Shown: positions 1-6,192 of the stretch, in pieces
Layout: each line of letters starts with the position of its first letter
Numbering within the stretch: the stretch's first letter is position 1
NCBI GenBank assembly: GCA_937863915.1
Contig: CALMID010000479.1
Location: 1-10,661 of the forward strand
Length of the DNA: 10,661 nucleotides
Source of the DNA: an uncultured Pseudomonas sp.
GTDB taxonomy: Bacteria; Pseudomonadota; Gammaproteobacteria; Pseudomonadales; Pseudomonadaceae
Direction: 5' to 3'
Program-made: the position numbers and the translations under genes
The notes under the pieces: generated by a model
The model's input: the letters and a program-made list of their open reading frames with translations, nothing else
What the model was told of the DNA's origin: nothing
Databases searched by the model: none

Positions 1-8
1 CGAAGGAA

Positions 9-97
9 CCCTGCGCCAAGCGCAGGGCCGGATGACGGGGCTAGACCTTTTGGTTCCTTTTGGGGCAATGCCAAAAGGAACTCGCCCGGCAGGGCGA
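9..97. repeat. Cluster of three short hairpins, probable intergenic repeat element
   Basis: Three perfect inverted repeats lie almost back to back downstream of the copper receptor gene. The first pairs 9-16 with 20-27 (8 bp, loop CAA). The second pairs 53-63 with 71-81 (11 bp, loop GGCAATG). The third pairs 82-87 with 92-97 (6 bp, loop GGCA). The octamer CCTTTTGG also occurs twice in direct orientation at 46-53 and 56-63. No stem is followed by a run of T on either strand, so a standard intrinsic terminator is not supported. From memory the block resembles a dispersed intergenic sequence common in Pseudomonas genomes that is often mis-annotated as a short protein; I could not verify this. 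No gene is supported in 1-165. Confidence 0.5.
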
Positions 98-165
98 AAC
101 CCAGCTATACAGCCACGTCAGCACGGAGCTAAGCAATGAGGCTCTTCCTGGCACAGGACTGGCGA

Positions 166-2448
166 TCAGAAGCTGACCGTCACACCCGTGTAGTAGGAAC
201 GCCCCATACCCGGCACGGCCGTGCCCCAGGCGATGCCGTTCATGCTCATGGTGCGGCCCTGGGCGGTGTAGGCGCCGCCAGTGGGCAGGTAGTAGAACTT
301 GTCGGCCAGGTTCTCTACGCCCATGTCCAGGCGCACCTGATCCCAGCTGTGGCTCGGGCGCAGGTTGAACAGGGTGTAACCTGCGGTCTCGATCTCATTG
401 CGCACATCGGAGCCGTCGTTCTTGGCCTGCACAGTGACCATTTCCGGGCTGTTGCTCCAACCACCCAGTTTCTGAGTCAGGGCGAAGGTCGCGTTGAGCG
501 GCATGATGTTGTACAGCTCATCATGAGTGTCGCGGTTCTCGCCGTTGCTGTAATTGACCAGCGCCTCGACGCCCCACTGCCCCAGCTCGTTCTGCGCCAG
601 CGGCATGCGCCCGGACACATCCACCCCGTAGATGCGCGCGGACTGGTTGGCGTACTGCAGCACGTTGTACTGCTCGGCCACCACTGCCTGCCCTGGCAGT
701 GCTACGGCATCAATATAGTTATCGACATAGGTGTAGAACGGCATGACTTTCAGCTCTTGGCGACGATCCGTGCTGTGCCAGTCGAAGCTGGTGGAAACGA
801 TGTGGGCAGCTTCCGGCTTGAGATCAACATCGCCGACATAACCATTACCATCGCCGGCCACGTTATTCATGATCGCCGCCATCGGCCAGGTCGACCAGGT
901 GTAGCGCTCATAGAGGTTGGGCGAGCGCACCTTGCGCGCCAGGCCGAACTCGATATCCAGGTTGGCATCATGCCGGTAGCGCGCCAGGGCGGTGGCGTCC
1001 CAGTTGTTGTCGCTCTGGCTGCGGTCGCTGGCGTTGAAGGCCGCGGAATCGCGGCGCTGGTTGCTGAGCATCATGCCCATGCCGTTGGTGTCGGCATAAC
1101 CGTGCACCTCGCCGGCATCGGTGGTCACATGCTCGTAGCGCACGCCCAGCTGGGTGGTCCAGGCCTGGTTCAGCTCACGCTCCCACTCGGCGAACAGCGC
1201 CGCGCGGTCGCGCTCGCCATCGTTGATGTTCTCGAAGGTATTGGGCGACATGCCGCCGGTGCCGGAGGCCGGCCAGTAATCATCCAGGCGATAGCGCTGG
1301 TACTCGCTGCCCAGGCGCAGCAGATCGCTAGGCGACAGGTCGATCTCCGCCTTGACGCTGGCCCCCAGCGTTTTGCCGTCGCTGTTCATCGGCATGCCCG
1401 GCGCGGTGCCGTACTGGAACTGCTTGTCCGGGCCGAAGTTCATCTCGTGCTCCACCTTCTCGTGGTAGAAAGCCGTCTCCAGGCTGCCCCAGTCGAACTC
1501 GCTCAGGTAGCGCAGGTTGATGCGCTTCTGCGTGTTGTCGGTCATGTCCATGCGCTGATTGGGGAACAGCTCCTGCGGCACCTTCTGCTGGCCCAGCGAA
1601 AGTTCAAGCAGGTCCTCGCCCAGCTTGAGCGCCATGTTCAGTTCGTCATTGCGGGTTTCATAGGCGCTCGACGCCACCTCATCCAGCGGCGAGCTTTCGC
1701 CCGGGCGACCGGTCGCCGTGTCGGCCTTGAAGTCACCACCGGCCATGTAGTTGTTGGCCTTGCTGGTGCTGCCGGCATAGCGGATGTTGAACACATCGTC
1801 GGCATGCATCAGCGACACATGGCCGCCGCGCGCATCGTTGTTGCTACGCACGTACGCGCCCACTTCACCCTTGTTCAGGCTGGCCGCACCCGGCTCGGCG
1901 AACTCCGGCGCCGCACGCTCGGCAACGATGCTGCCACCGATGCTATCGCCACCCACGCTGACCGGGGTCACGCCGGCATACACCTTGAGCGAGCCCAGGT
2001 TGCTCGGGTCCACATAGGACAACGCCGGGTTCATGTGATTGGGGCAGGAGGCGATCAGGTCCATGCCATCGACCTTGATCCGCAGGCGGTCATCGGCCAG
2101 GCCGCGAATCGACGGCAGGCTGGAGAGGCCGCCGGCCGCGTTGAGACTCACCCCAGGCACACCGCGCAGCAGAGCGGCGCTGTCGTCAGTGAGCGTGGCC
2201 GGGCTGACCGCGGCGCCCAGATCGACATCGGCCGATGCCGGGGAACTAGCTGCGGTTTCGGCGGTAATCACCGTCGGCTCGAGCACCAGCGCCTCGCGGG
2301 CGGCCGGCTGTTCTTTTACGGAGTCTTCGGCGGCCAGCAGCGGGCCGGCCAGCAGCAGGCCGAGCAGCGCGGCGTGAGCCGCCTGCCAGCGCAGGGTGGT
2401 TTTCGACAGGACAAAAGACGAGCAGGAAGTAGCAACAATTCTGGACAT
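166..2448 (-). CDS. oprC: TonB-dependent copper outer-membrane receptor (OprC/NosA type)
   Basis: This 760-residue protein is an outer-membrane beta-barrel receptor predicted to bring copper into the periplasm using TonB energy. Residues 1-40 form a signal peptide ending GPLLAA. A TonB-box-like stretch follows near 53-62, then the plug domain (about 80-180) and the barrel to the terminal Phe. The copper site known from P. aeruginosa OprC, a CxxxM plus HxM methionine/cysteine/histidine set, is present: Cys135 and Met139 in SCPNHM, and His334 and Met336 in HEM. This sets it apart from siderophore receptors. The ATG at 2448 was chosen because it directly precedes the signal peptide; a weak GGA lies 8 bases upstream, and the frame is open further up without protein-like sequence. 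It follows the DUF2946 gene by 61 bases and is probably co-transcribed. A very long open frame on the opposite strand is a codon-bias shadow. Confidence 0.93.
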   Translation of the reverse strand: MSRIVATSCSSFVLSKTTLRWQAAHAALLGLLLAGPLLAAEDSVKEQPAAREALVLEPTVITAETAASSPASADVDLGAAVSPATLTDDSAALLRGVPGVSLNAAGGLSSLPSIRGLADDRLRIKVDGMDLIASCPNHMNPALSYVDPSNLGSLKVYAGVTPVSVGGDSIGGSIVAERAAPEFAEPGAASLNKGEVGAYVRSNNDARGGHVSLMHADDVFNIRYAGSTSKANNYMAGGDFKADTATGRPGESSPLDEVASSAYETRNDELNMALKLGEDLLELSLGQQKVPQELFPNQRMDMTDNTQKRINLRYLSEFDWGSLETAFYHEKVEHEMNFGPDKQFQYGTAPGMPMNSDGKTLGASVKAEIDLSPSDLLRLGSEYQRYRLDDYWPASGTGGMSPNTFENINDGERDRAALFAEWERELNQAWTTQLGVRYEHVTTDAGEVHGYADTNGMGMMLSNQRRDSAAFNASDRSQSDNNWDATALARYRHDANLDIEFGLARKVRSPNLYERYTWSTWPMAAIMNNVAGDGNGYVGDVDLKPEAAHIVSTSFDWHSTDRRQELKVMPFYTYVDNYIDAVALPGQAVVAEQYNVLQYANQSARIYGVDVSGRMPLAQNELGQWGVEALVNYSNGENRDTHDELYNIMPLNATFALTQKLGGWSNSPEMVTVQAKNDGSDVRNEIETAGYTLFNLRPSHSWDQVRLDMGVENLADKFYYLPTGGAYTAQGRTMSMNGIAWGTAVPGMGRSYYTGVTVSF

Positions 2449-2509
2449 GAGAGCATTCCACACGGACAACGCAGGACTGCACGCAGCCGTATGGCCGCAT
2501 GCGCTTCGA

Positions 2510-2887
2510 TCAGGCGGTGATCGGCTGCGGTGGTGCGCGTGGCGGGGGGAGTAGCTGGGCGCCGAAGCATGCCGCATCGACAGCAGCCGGAAGGCTCGGC
2601 ACCGGCGCGGCAAGCAGAACCGGCAAGCCGGGCGCCGGCACCGGCACGGCGGCAAAGTGCGCCGCCAGCTGGCAGTAGCCGCACTCCACATGGGACAGCG
2701 GTGCCTGCTGGTCCGGTCCAGGAGCGGAGTCATCCGAGTGACAGCTCAGCTCGCTCTGCACCTGAGCCAGTGCAGAGGCCAGGTCGAGGTTCTGCGCCTG
2801 GGTCAGCAACGGACCGGCAAACAGCATGAGCAGGGCAAAGATGCCCAGCCAGGCGCCAAGGCGCGATGTGCTCATGCGTGGATGCAA
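2510..2887 (-). CDS. DUF2946-type small membrane protein, copper-locus partner
   Basis: This protein of about 125 residues has one N-terminal hydrophobic segment (about 10-28), a polar stretch rich in metal ligands, and a Pro/Ala-rich hydrophobic tail. Counting from the TTG start, the candidate ligands are Cys49-His50, His66, Cys69, Cys72 (CGYC) and His77. That pattern and size fit the DUF2946 family, whose members often sit beside TonB copper receptors and other copper genes. The biochemical role is not established; copper binding or sensing in the periplasm is an inference. Start choice: the SD sequence AAGGAG lies 8 bases before a TTG at 2887 but 20 bases before the first plausible ATG (2875), so TTG is preferred; the ATG would give 121 residues. 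It is the first gene of a probable two-gene unit with the copper receptor and divergent from leuA. Confidence 0.8.
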   Translation of the reverse strand: MHPRMSTSRLGAWLGIFALLMLFAGPLLTQAQNLDLASALAQVQSELSCHSDDSAPGPDQQAPLSHVECGYCQLAAHFAAVPVPAPGLPVLLAAPVPSLPAAVDAACFGAQLLPPPRAPPQPITA

Positions 2888-2931
2888 ACCGCTGACTCCT
2901 TCAAATGACTGGTCCTCAAAGATGCGCGGCG

Positions 2932-2960
2932 ATTCTAATGACCGGCTGTCGCCCAGTCTC
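2932..2960 (-). promoter_or_regulatory. Possible sigma-70 promoter for the DUF2946-oprC unit
   Basis: On the minus strand the hexamer TAGAAT (2932-2937) matches five of six bases of a -10 box. A weak -35 candidate, GAGACT (2955-2960), matches only the central GAC at a 17-base spacing. The implied transcript would start near 2925 and have a leader of roughly 40 bases, which fits the SD at about 2896-2901. I see no recognisable copper-regulator (CueR-type) dyad. This is a motif match only. Confidence 0.33.
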
Positions 2961-3069
2961 TGCGACAAGGGCGCGCAGCAGCGCTGACACAGATCAACCC
3001 CACGCAATAAATCGACACTTTGCGGGCACATGGCGCAAAAAATCTTCACGGCAGGTACGCAAGCGAATG

Positions 3070-3128
3070 AAAATTCCAATTTTAAAAACATGCTTGCAAT
3101 GATTAACCCACAAATAGACGATTAACCC
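3070..3128. promoter_or_regulatory. AT-rich control region of leuA with inverted and direct repeats
   Basis: The 285-base space between the copper unit and leuA becomes abruptly AT-rich here. A perfect inverted repeat AAAATT-CC-AATTTT occupies 3070-3083. The 9-mer GATTAACCC occurs twice in direct orientation, at 3101-3109 and 3120-3128, 19 bases start to start (about two helical turns). TTGCAA at 3094-3099 could be a -35 box, but no good -10 follows at normal spacing, so I do not place a promoter. A short open frame starting at 3090 ([11 protein letters not shown]) has one leucine codon, so a leucine attenuator peptide is not supported. The repeats could bind a regulator; which one is unknown. 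Confidence 0.4.
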
Positions 3129-3172
3129 TGACAAAGCGCCAAAAGCGCCCCCTTTTCGAGCAGGAAACAGCC

Positions 3173-4843
3173 ATGAGCATGCTGAAAGACCCTTCGAGCA
3201 AGTACCGCCCCTTCGCCCCGATCCAGATTCCGGACCGCACCTGGCCGAACCAGCAGATCAGCAAGGCGCCCATCTGGCTGAGTTCGGACCTGCGTGATGG
3301 CAACCAGTCGCTGATCGAGCCGATGGATGCCGAGAAGAAGATGCGCTTCTTCAAGTGCCTGGTCGCCGTGGGTCTCAAGGAAATCGAAGTGGGCTTCCCA
3401 TCCGCCTCGCAGACCGACTTCGACTTCGTCCGCGAGCTGATCGAAGGCGGCCACATTCCGGATGACGTGACCATCCAGGTGCTGACCCAGGCCCGCGAGG
3501 ACCTGATCACCCGCACCTTCGAATCGCTCAAGGGCGCCAAGCAGGCCATCGTTCATTACTACAACGCCACCGCGCCGAGCTTCCGCCGCATCGTCTTCAA
3601 CCAGGACAAGGCCGGAGTCATCGAGATCGCCGTCAATGCCGCGCAGATCATCAAGCGCCTGGCCGGCGAGAATCCGAACACCGCCTGGCGCTTCGAGTAC
3701 TCGCCGGAAGTGTTCAGCTCCACCGAAACCGAGTTCGCCGTCGAGGTGTGCAACGCGGTGATCGGCGTGTTCCAGCCGACCCCGGCGAACAAGCTGATCC
3801 TCAACCTGCCGGCCACCATCGAGGCCGCCACGCCGAACATCTATGCCGACCAGATCGAGTGGTTCTGCCGCCATGTCGACCGCCGCGACAGCGTGCTGGT
3901 CAGCCTGCACACCCATAACGACCGCGGCACCGGTGTGGCCGCCACCGAGCTGGGCCTGATGGCCGGCGCCGACCGCGTCGAAGGCTGCCTGTTCGGCAAC
4001 GGCGAGCGCACCGGCAACGTCGACCTGGTGACCGTGGCGCTCAACCTCTACACCCAGGGCGTTGACCCGCAACTGGACTTCTCCGACATCGATGCCGTGC
4101 GCAAGGTGGTCGAGGAATGCAACCAGCTGCCGGTGCACCCGCGCCACCCCTACGTCGGCGATCTGGTCCACACCGCCTTCTCCGGCTCGCACCAGGATGC
4201 CATCCGCAAGGGCTTCGCCCAGCAGGATGCCAACGGCGTGTGGGAAGTGCCCTACCTGCCGATCGACCCGGCCGACATTGGCCGCAGCTACGAGGCGGTG
4301 ATCCGGGTGAACAGCCAGTCCGGCAAGGGCGGCATCACCTACCTGCTGGAGCAGGAATATGGCATCAGCCTGCCGCGTCGCCTGCAGATCGAGTTCAGCC
4401 AGGTGGTGCAGAAGGAAACCGACCGCCTGGGCCTGGAGATGAGCGCGGCGCAGATCTACGCCCTGCTGGAAAGCGAGTACCTGCAGGCTGACGAGCCCTA
4501 CGCCCTGAAAAGCCACCGCCTGCAGGAAGAACACGGCACCACCGCCGTCGATGTCAGCGTCGACGAAGTCGGCGAGCTGCGTCACTGGCGCGGCATCGGC
4601 AAGGGTCCGCTGGAAGCTCTGGTGGCCGGTCTGCCCGTCGGCGTGGAAATCGTCAACTACGCCGAGCACGCCATTGGCGCCGGCACCAACGCCAAGGCCG
4701 CGGCCTATATCGAACTGCGCCTGAATGGCGGTCGTGCGCTGCACGGCATCGGCATCGACGAGAACCTCACCACTGCCAGCTTCCGCGCCCTGTTCAGCGC
4801 CATCAACCGCGCGCTGCGTCAGGCCGAGGCCCAGGCCGCCTGA
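3173..4843 (+). CDS. leuA: 2-isopropylmalate synthase, long (Mycobacterium/yeast-like) form
   Basis: The enzyme condenses acetyl-CoA with 2-oxoisovalerate, the committed step of leucine synthesis in the cytoplasm. The 556 residues carry the HMGL-like TIM barrel (about 30-310), a linker region, and a C-terminal LeuA allosteric domain (about 425-550). Visible active-site elements are Arg41-Asp42 in LRDGNQ, His246 and His248 in HTHND, and Asn282 in the [10 protein letters not shown] loop. Their spacing agrees with the metal site I recall for the M. tuberculosis enzyme (Asp81, His285, His287, Asn321). The intact C-terminal domain implies leucine feedback inhibition. The ATG at 3173 has the SD-like AGGA 8 bases upstream. 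The gene stands alone, ends in a strong terminator and is divergent from the copper unit, so no leuB/C/D neighbours lie here. The long open frame opposite it is a shadow. Confidence 0.97.
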   Translation: MSMLKDPSSKYRPFAPIQIPDRTWPNQQISKAPIWLSSDLRDGNQSLIEPMDAEKKMRFFKCLVAVGLKEIEVGFPSASQTDFDFVRELIEGGHIPDDVTIQVLTQAREDLITRTFESLKGAKQAIVHYYNATAPSFRRIVFNQDKAGVIEIAVNAAQIIKRLAGENPNTAWRFEYSPEVFSSTETEFAVEVCNAVIGVFQPTPANKLILNLPATIEAATPNIYADQIEWFCRHVDRRDSVLVSLHTHNDRGTGVAATELGLMAGADRVEGCLFGNGERTGNVDLVTVALNLYTQGVDPQLDFSDIDAVRKVVEECNQLPVHPRHPYVGDLVHTAFSGSHQDAIRKGFAQQDANGVWEVPYLPIDPADIGRSYEAVIRVNSQSGKGGITYLLEQEYGISLPRRLQIEFSQVVQKETDRLGLEMSAAQIYALLESEYLQADEPYALKSHRLQEEHGTTAVDVSVDEVGELRHWRGIGKGPLEALVAGLPVGVEIVNYAEHAIGAGTNAKAAAYIELRLNGGRALHGIGIDENLTTASFRALFSAINRALRQAEAQAA

Positions 4844-4883
4844 GAACGGTTCGGCTCAATCAGTTTCGACCAGATAGTCCCTT

Positions 4884-4907
4884 GGGGAGCCTCGGCTCCC
4901 CTTTTTT
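4884..4907 (+). terminator. Intrinsic terminator of leuA
   Basis: A perfect 7-bp GC-rich stem (GGGGAGC, 4884-4890, with GCTCCCC, 4895-4901) closes on a CTCG tetraloop and is followed at once by six T (4902-4907). It starts 41 bases after the leuA stop codon. This is a textbook rho-independent terminator and makes it likely that the downstream solute-binding protein gene has its own promoter. Confidence 0.95.
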
Positions 4908-4978
4908 CTGCCCGCCGATCAGGCAGCCTGTGCAGCAGCTTCTAGACTCGAACTATTACCGCGCGACGAGTCACCGCC

Positions 4979-5728
4979 ATGTCCGCCCAGTCATTCTGTC
5001 GCAACCTGCTTGTCGTCCTGTGCTGCTGCAGCAGCACCAGCTGGGCCGCGGACGTGCTGATGGCCTTTGGCGAGAAAATCCCGCCCTACTGTTTTCCGGA
5101 AAGCGACAGCGGCATCGAACTCGAAGTGATTGGCGAAGCCCTGGCGTTGCGCGGCCATCGCCTGATGCCGCGCTATTACCCGCTGGCCAGGGTGCCTCTG
5201 GCCTTCCGCCATGGCGAGGTGGATGCGGCAATGACCGATCTGGGCCAGGACCTGACCGACCAGGGCGGCCACTACGGCGAGCCGGCGGTGATCTACCAGA
5301 ACGTGCTGGTGACCCTGCGTAACCGCCAACTCAGACTGGAAAAACCGGAAGACCTCAAGGGCCTCAGCGTGGTGGCCTTTCAAGGCGCGGCCAAGCGCTA
5401 CCCCGAATGGCTTGGCGCCACCCAGGCCGCCGGCCTGTATTTCGAGCAGAACAATCAGGAACTGCAGGTGCTGGGCCTGAACAAGGGGCGCTACGACGTG
5501 GTCCTGAGCGACCGCAGCATCTACCACTACTTCGAGCAGCTGCTGTCACGCACCGCGCTGTTCAAGGCCAAGGCGGTCGACATGCACAGCTTTACCGAGG
5601 AGGACCCGCAAAACTACCGCCCGGTGTTCCGCGATACCCAGGTGCGTGACGACTTCAATGCGGGCCTGCAGCAGCTCAAGCAGAGCGGCCGCTACCAGCA
5701 GATCTACGACAGCTATCTCAAACCGTAG
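4979..5728 (+). CDS. Periplasmic solute-binding protein, family 3 (SBP_bac_3 type), orphan
   Basis: This 249-residue protein is predicted to be a periplasmic binding protein of the amino-acid/polar-compound class. Residues 1-23 are a signal peptide ending STSWA, with an unusual Cys-Cys-Cys run at 15-17 inside the hydrophobic core. There is no convincing lipobox. The mature part shows the family pattern: a first strand and binding loop (AFGEKIPPYCF), the YYPLARVPLAF helix, GEVDAAMTDL, the EDLKGLSVVAFQG hinge segment, RYDVVLSDRS, and a C-terminal helix ending GRYQQIYDSYL. The ligand cannot be read from the sequence. No permease or ATPase gene is adjacent, so it may serve a remote transporter, work as a sensor partner, or act in another periplasmic role. 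The SD before 4979 is weak. Its stop overlaps the convergent HxlR gene by 11 bases. Confidence 0.85.
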   Translation: MSAQSFCRNLLVVLCCCSSTSWAADVLMAFGEKIPPYCFPESDSGIELEVIGEALALRGHRLMPRYYPLARVPLAFRHGEVDAAMTDLGQDLTDQGGHYGEPAVIYQNVLVTLRNRQLRLEKPEDLKGLSVVAFQGAAKRYPEWLGATQAAGLYFEQNNQELQVLGLNKGRYDVVLSDRSIYHYFEQLLSRTALFKAKAVDMHSFTEEDPQNYRPVFRDTQVRDDFNAGLQQLKQSGRYQQIYDSYLKP

Positions 5729-6089
5729 GCTGATGCTGCCAGTGGCTGCGCCCCCACTGGCACATGGCTTCAAGCACTGGCTTGAGCGTGGCGCCATGCT
5801 CGGTCACGCGATACTCGACCCGTGGCGGTACTTCGGCGAACACCGTGCGGCTGAGCACGCCATCGCGCTCAAGCTCGCGCAGCTGCTGGGTCAGCATCTT
5901 CTCGGTGATATCCGGCACCAGGCGCTTGAGTTCGGAAAAGCGCAGCGGCCCCTGCAGCAGGTGATAGACCAGCAGGGATTTCCACTTGCCGCCGATCACC
6001 TCCAGGGTCACTTCAACCGGCGTGTTATAGACCTTGTCGCCCTGCACCAGGCGTTTGCTTTCGGGGGACAGCGCCGGTTGATCGCTCAT
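5718..6089 (-). CDS. HxlR-family winged-helix transcriptional regulator
   Basis: The 123-residue protein fits the HxlR/MarR-like DNA-binding family: VTLEVIGGKWKSLLVYHLL at 27-45, the LRFSELKRLVPDITEKMLTQ recognition region at 49-68, and a wing RVEYRVTEHG at 90-99. Family members such as YodB, HypR and QorR repress flavin or quinone reductase genes and often sense electrophiles through a conserved N-terminal cysteine just before the PVE motif. Here that position is Thr23 (NTPVE), and the only cysteine is Cys110 near the C terminus. The ATG at 6089 is preferred; an in-frame TTG at 6101 adds only four residues and lacks an SD. It is divergent from the flavin reductase gene, so it probably controls that gene and itself. 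The 3' end overlaps the solute-binding protein gene by 11 bases. Confidence 0.9.
   Translation of the reverse strand: MSDQPALSPESKRLVQGDKVYNTPVEVTLEVIGGKWKSLLVYHLLQGPLRFSELKRLVPDITEKMLTQQLRELERDGVLSRTVFAEVPPRVEYRVTEHGATLKPVLEAMCQWGRSHWQHQPTV
5737..5762. other. 9-bp perfect stem-loop at the convergent gene junction
   Basis: TGCCAGTGG (5737-5745) pairs perfectly with CCACTGGCA (5754-5762) around an 8-base loop. It begins 9 bases after the stop of the solute-binding protein gene and lies wholly inside the last codons of the HxlR gene. No T run follows on either strand. It may cap the 3' end of the plus-strand transcript or slow convergent transcription; coincidence is possible. Confidence 0.45.
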
Positions 6090-6092
6090 GAT

Positions 6093-6110
6093 AATTACCA
6101 ATTAGTAAGT
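6093..6110. promoter_or_regulatory. Candidate HxlR operator 1 (next to the regulator start)
   Basis: The 18-mer AATTACCAATTAGTAAGT is an imperfect palindrome with seven of nine pairs matched. Read on the minus strand it is ACTTAC-N6-GTAATT, close to the ACTTAC/GTAAGT half-sites I recall for proteobacterial HxlR operators. It lies 4 bases before the regulator's ATG, covering its ribosome-binding zone or promoter, so binding would repress the regulator itself. Confidence 0.45.
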
Positions 6111-6123
6111 GACTGCCTAAATC

Positions 6124-6143
6124 GTACGTACTTGTATAAAAGT
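6124..6143 (+). promoter_or_regulatory. Candidate -10 box and HxlR operator 2 for the flavin reductase gene
   Basis: TATAAA (6135-6140) is a good -10 candidate about 52 bases before the flavin reductase ATG. It sits inside the near-perfect palindrome ACTTGTATAAAAGT (6130-6143, six of seven pairs), itself abutting the 8-bp palindrome GTACGTAC (6124-6131). A protein bound here would block the promoter. The -35 box is unclear; GTGACT at 6109-6114 is too far away at 20 bases. Confidence 0.42.
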
Positions 6144-6192
6144 TTGCCACCCCCATAATCGACGGCACACGTCAGCCACCTAGGACTACTCC

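Noticed and set aside
136-2520. A 794-codon open frame on the plus strand opposite the copper receptor gene
   Set aside because: It is antisense to a secure gene. The translation is low-complexity (Val, Ala, His, Gly, Arg rich) with no recognisable domain, as expected from a GC-rich third-position shadow.
3090-3125. Short open frame before leuA considered as a leucine leader peptide
   Set aside because: [11 protein letters not shown] contains a single leucine codon, and no terminator/antiterminator hairpins follow before leuA.
3131-3156. Possible attenuator hairpin in the leuA leader (GCGCCAAAAGCGC followed by CCCCCTTTT)
   Set aside because: The stem is only 4 bp and the T run is short and separated by C residues; too weak to call.
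3122-4744. A 540-codon open frame on the minus strand opposite leuA
   Set aside because: It mirrors leuA in the antisense frame that codon bias keeps open. Its composition is biased and it has no family motifs.
4991-5527. A 178-codon minus-strand frame opposite the solute-binding protein gene
   Set aside because: Shadow of a gene with a signal peptide and family motifs; no ribosome-binding site and no domain.
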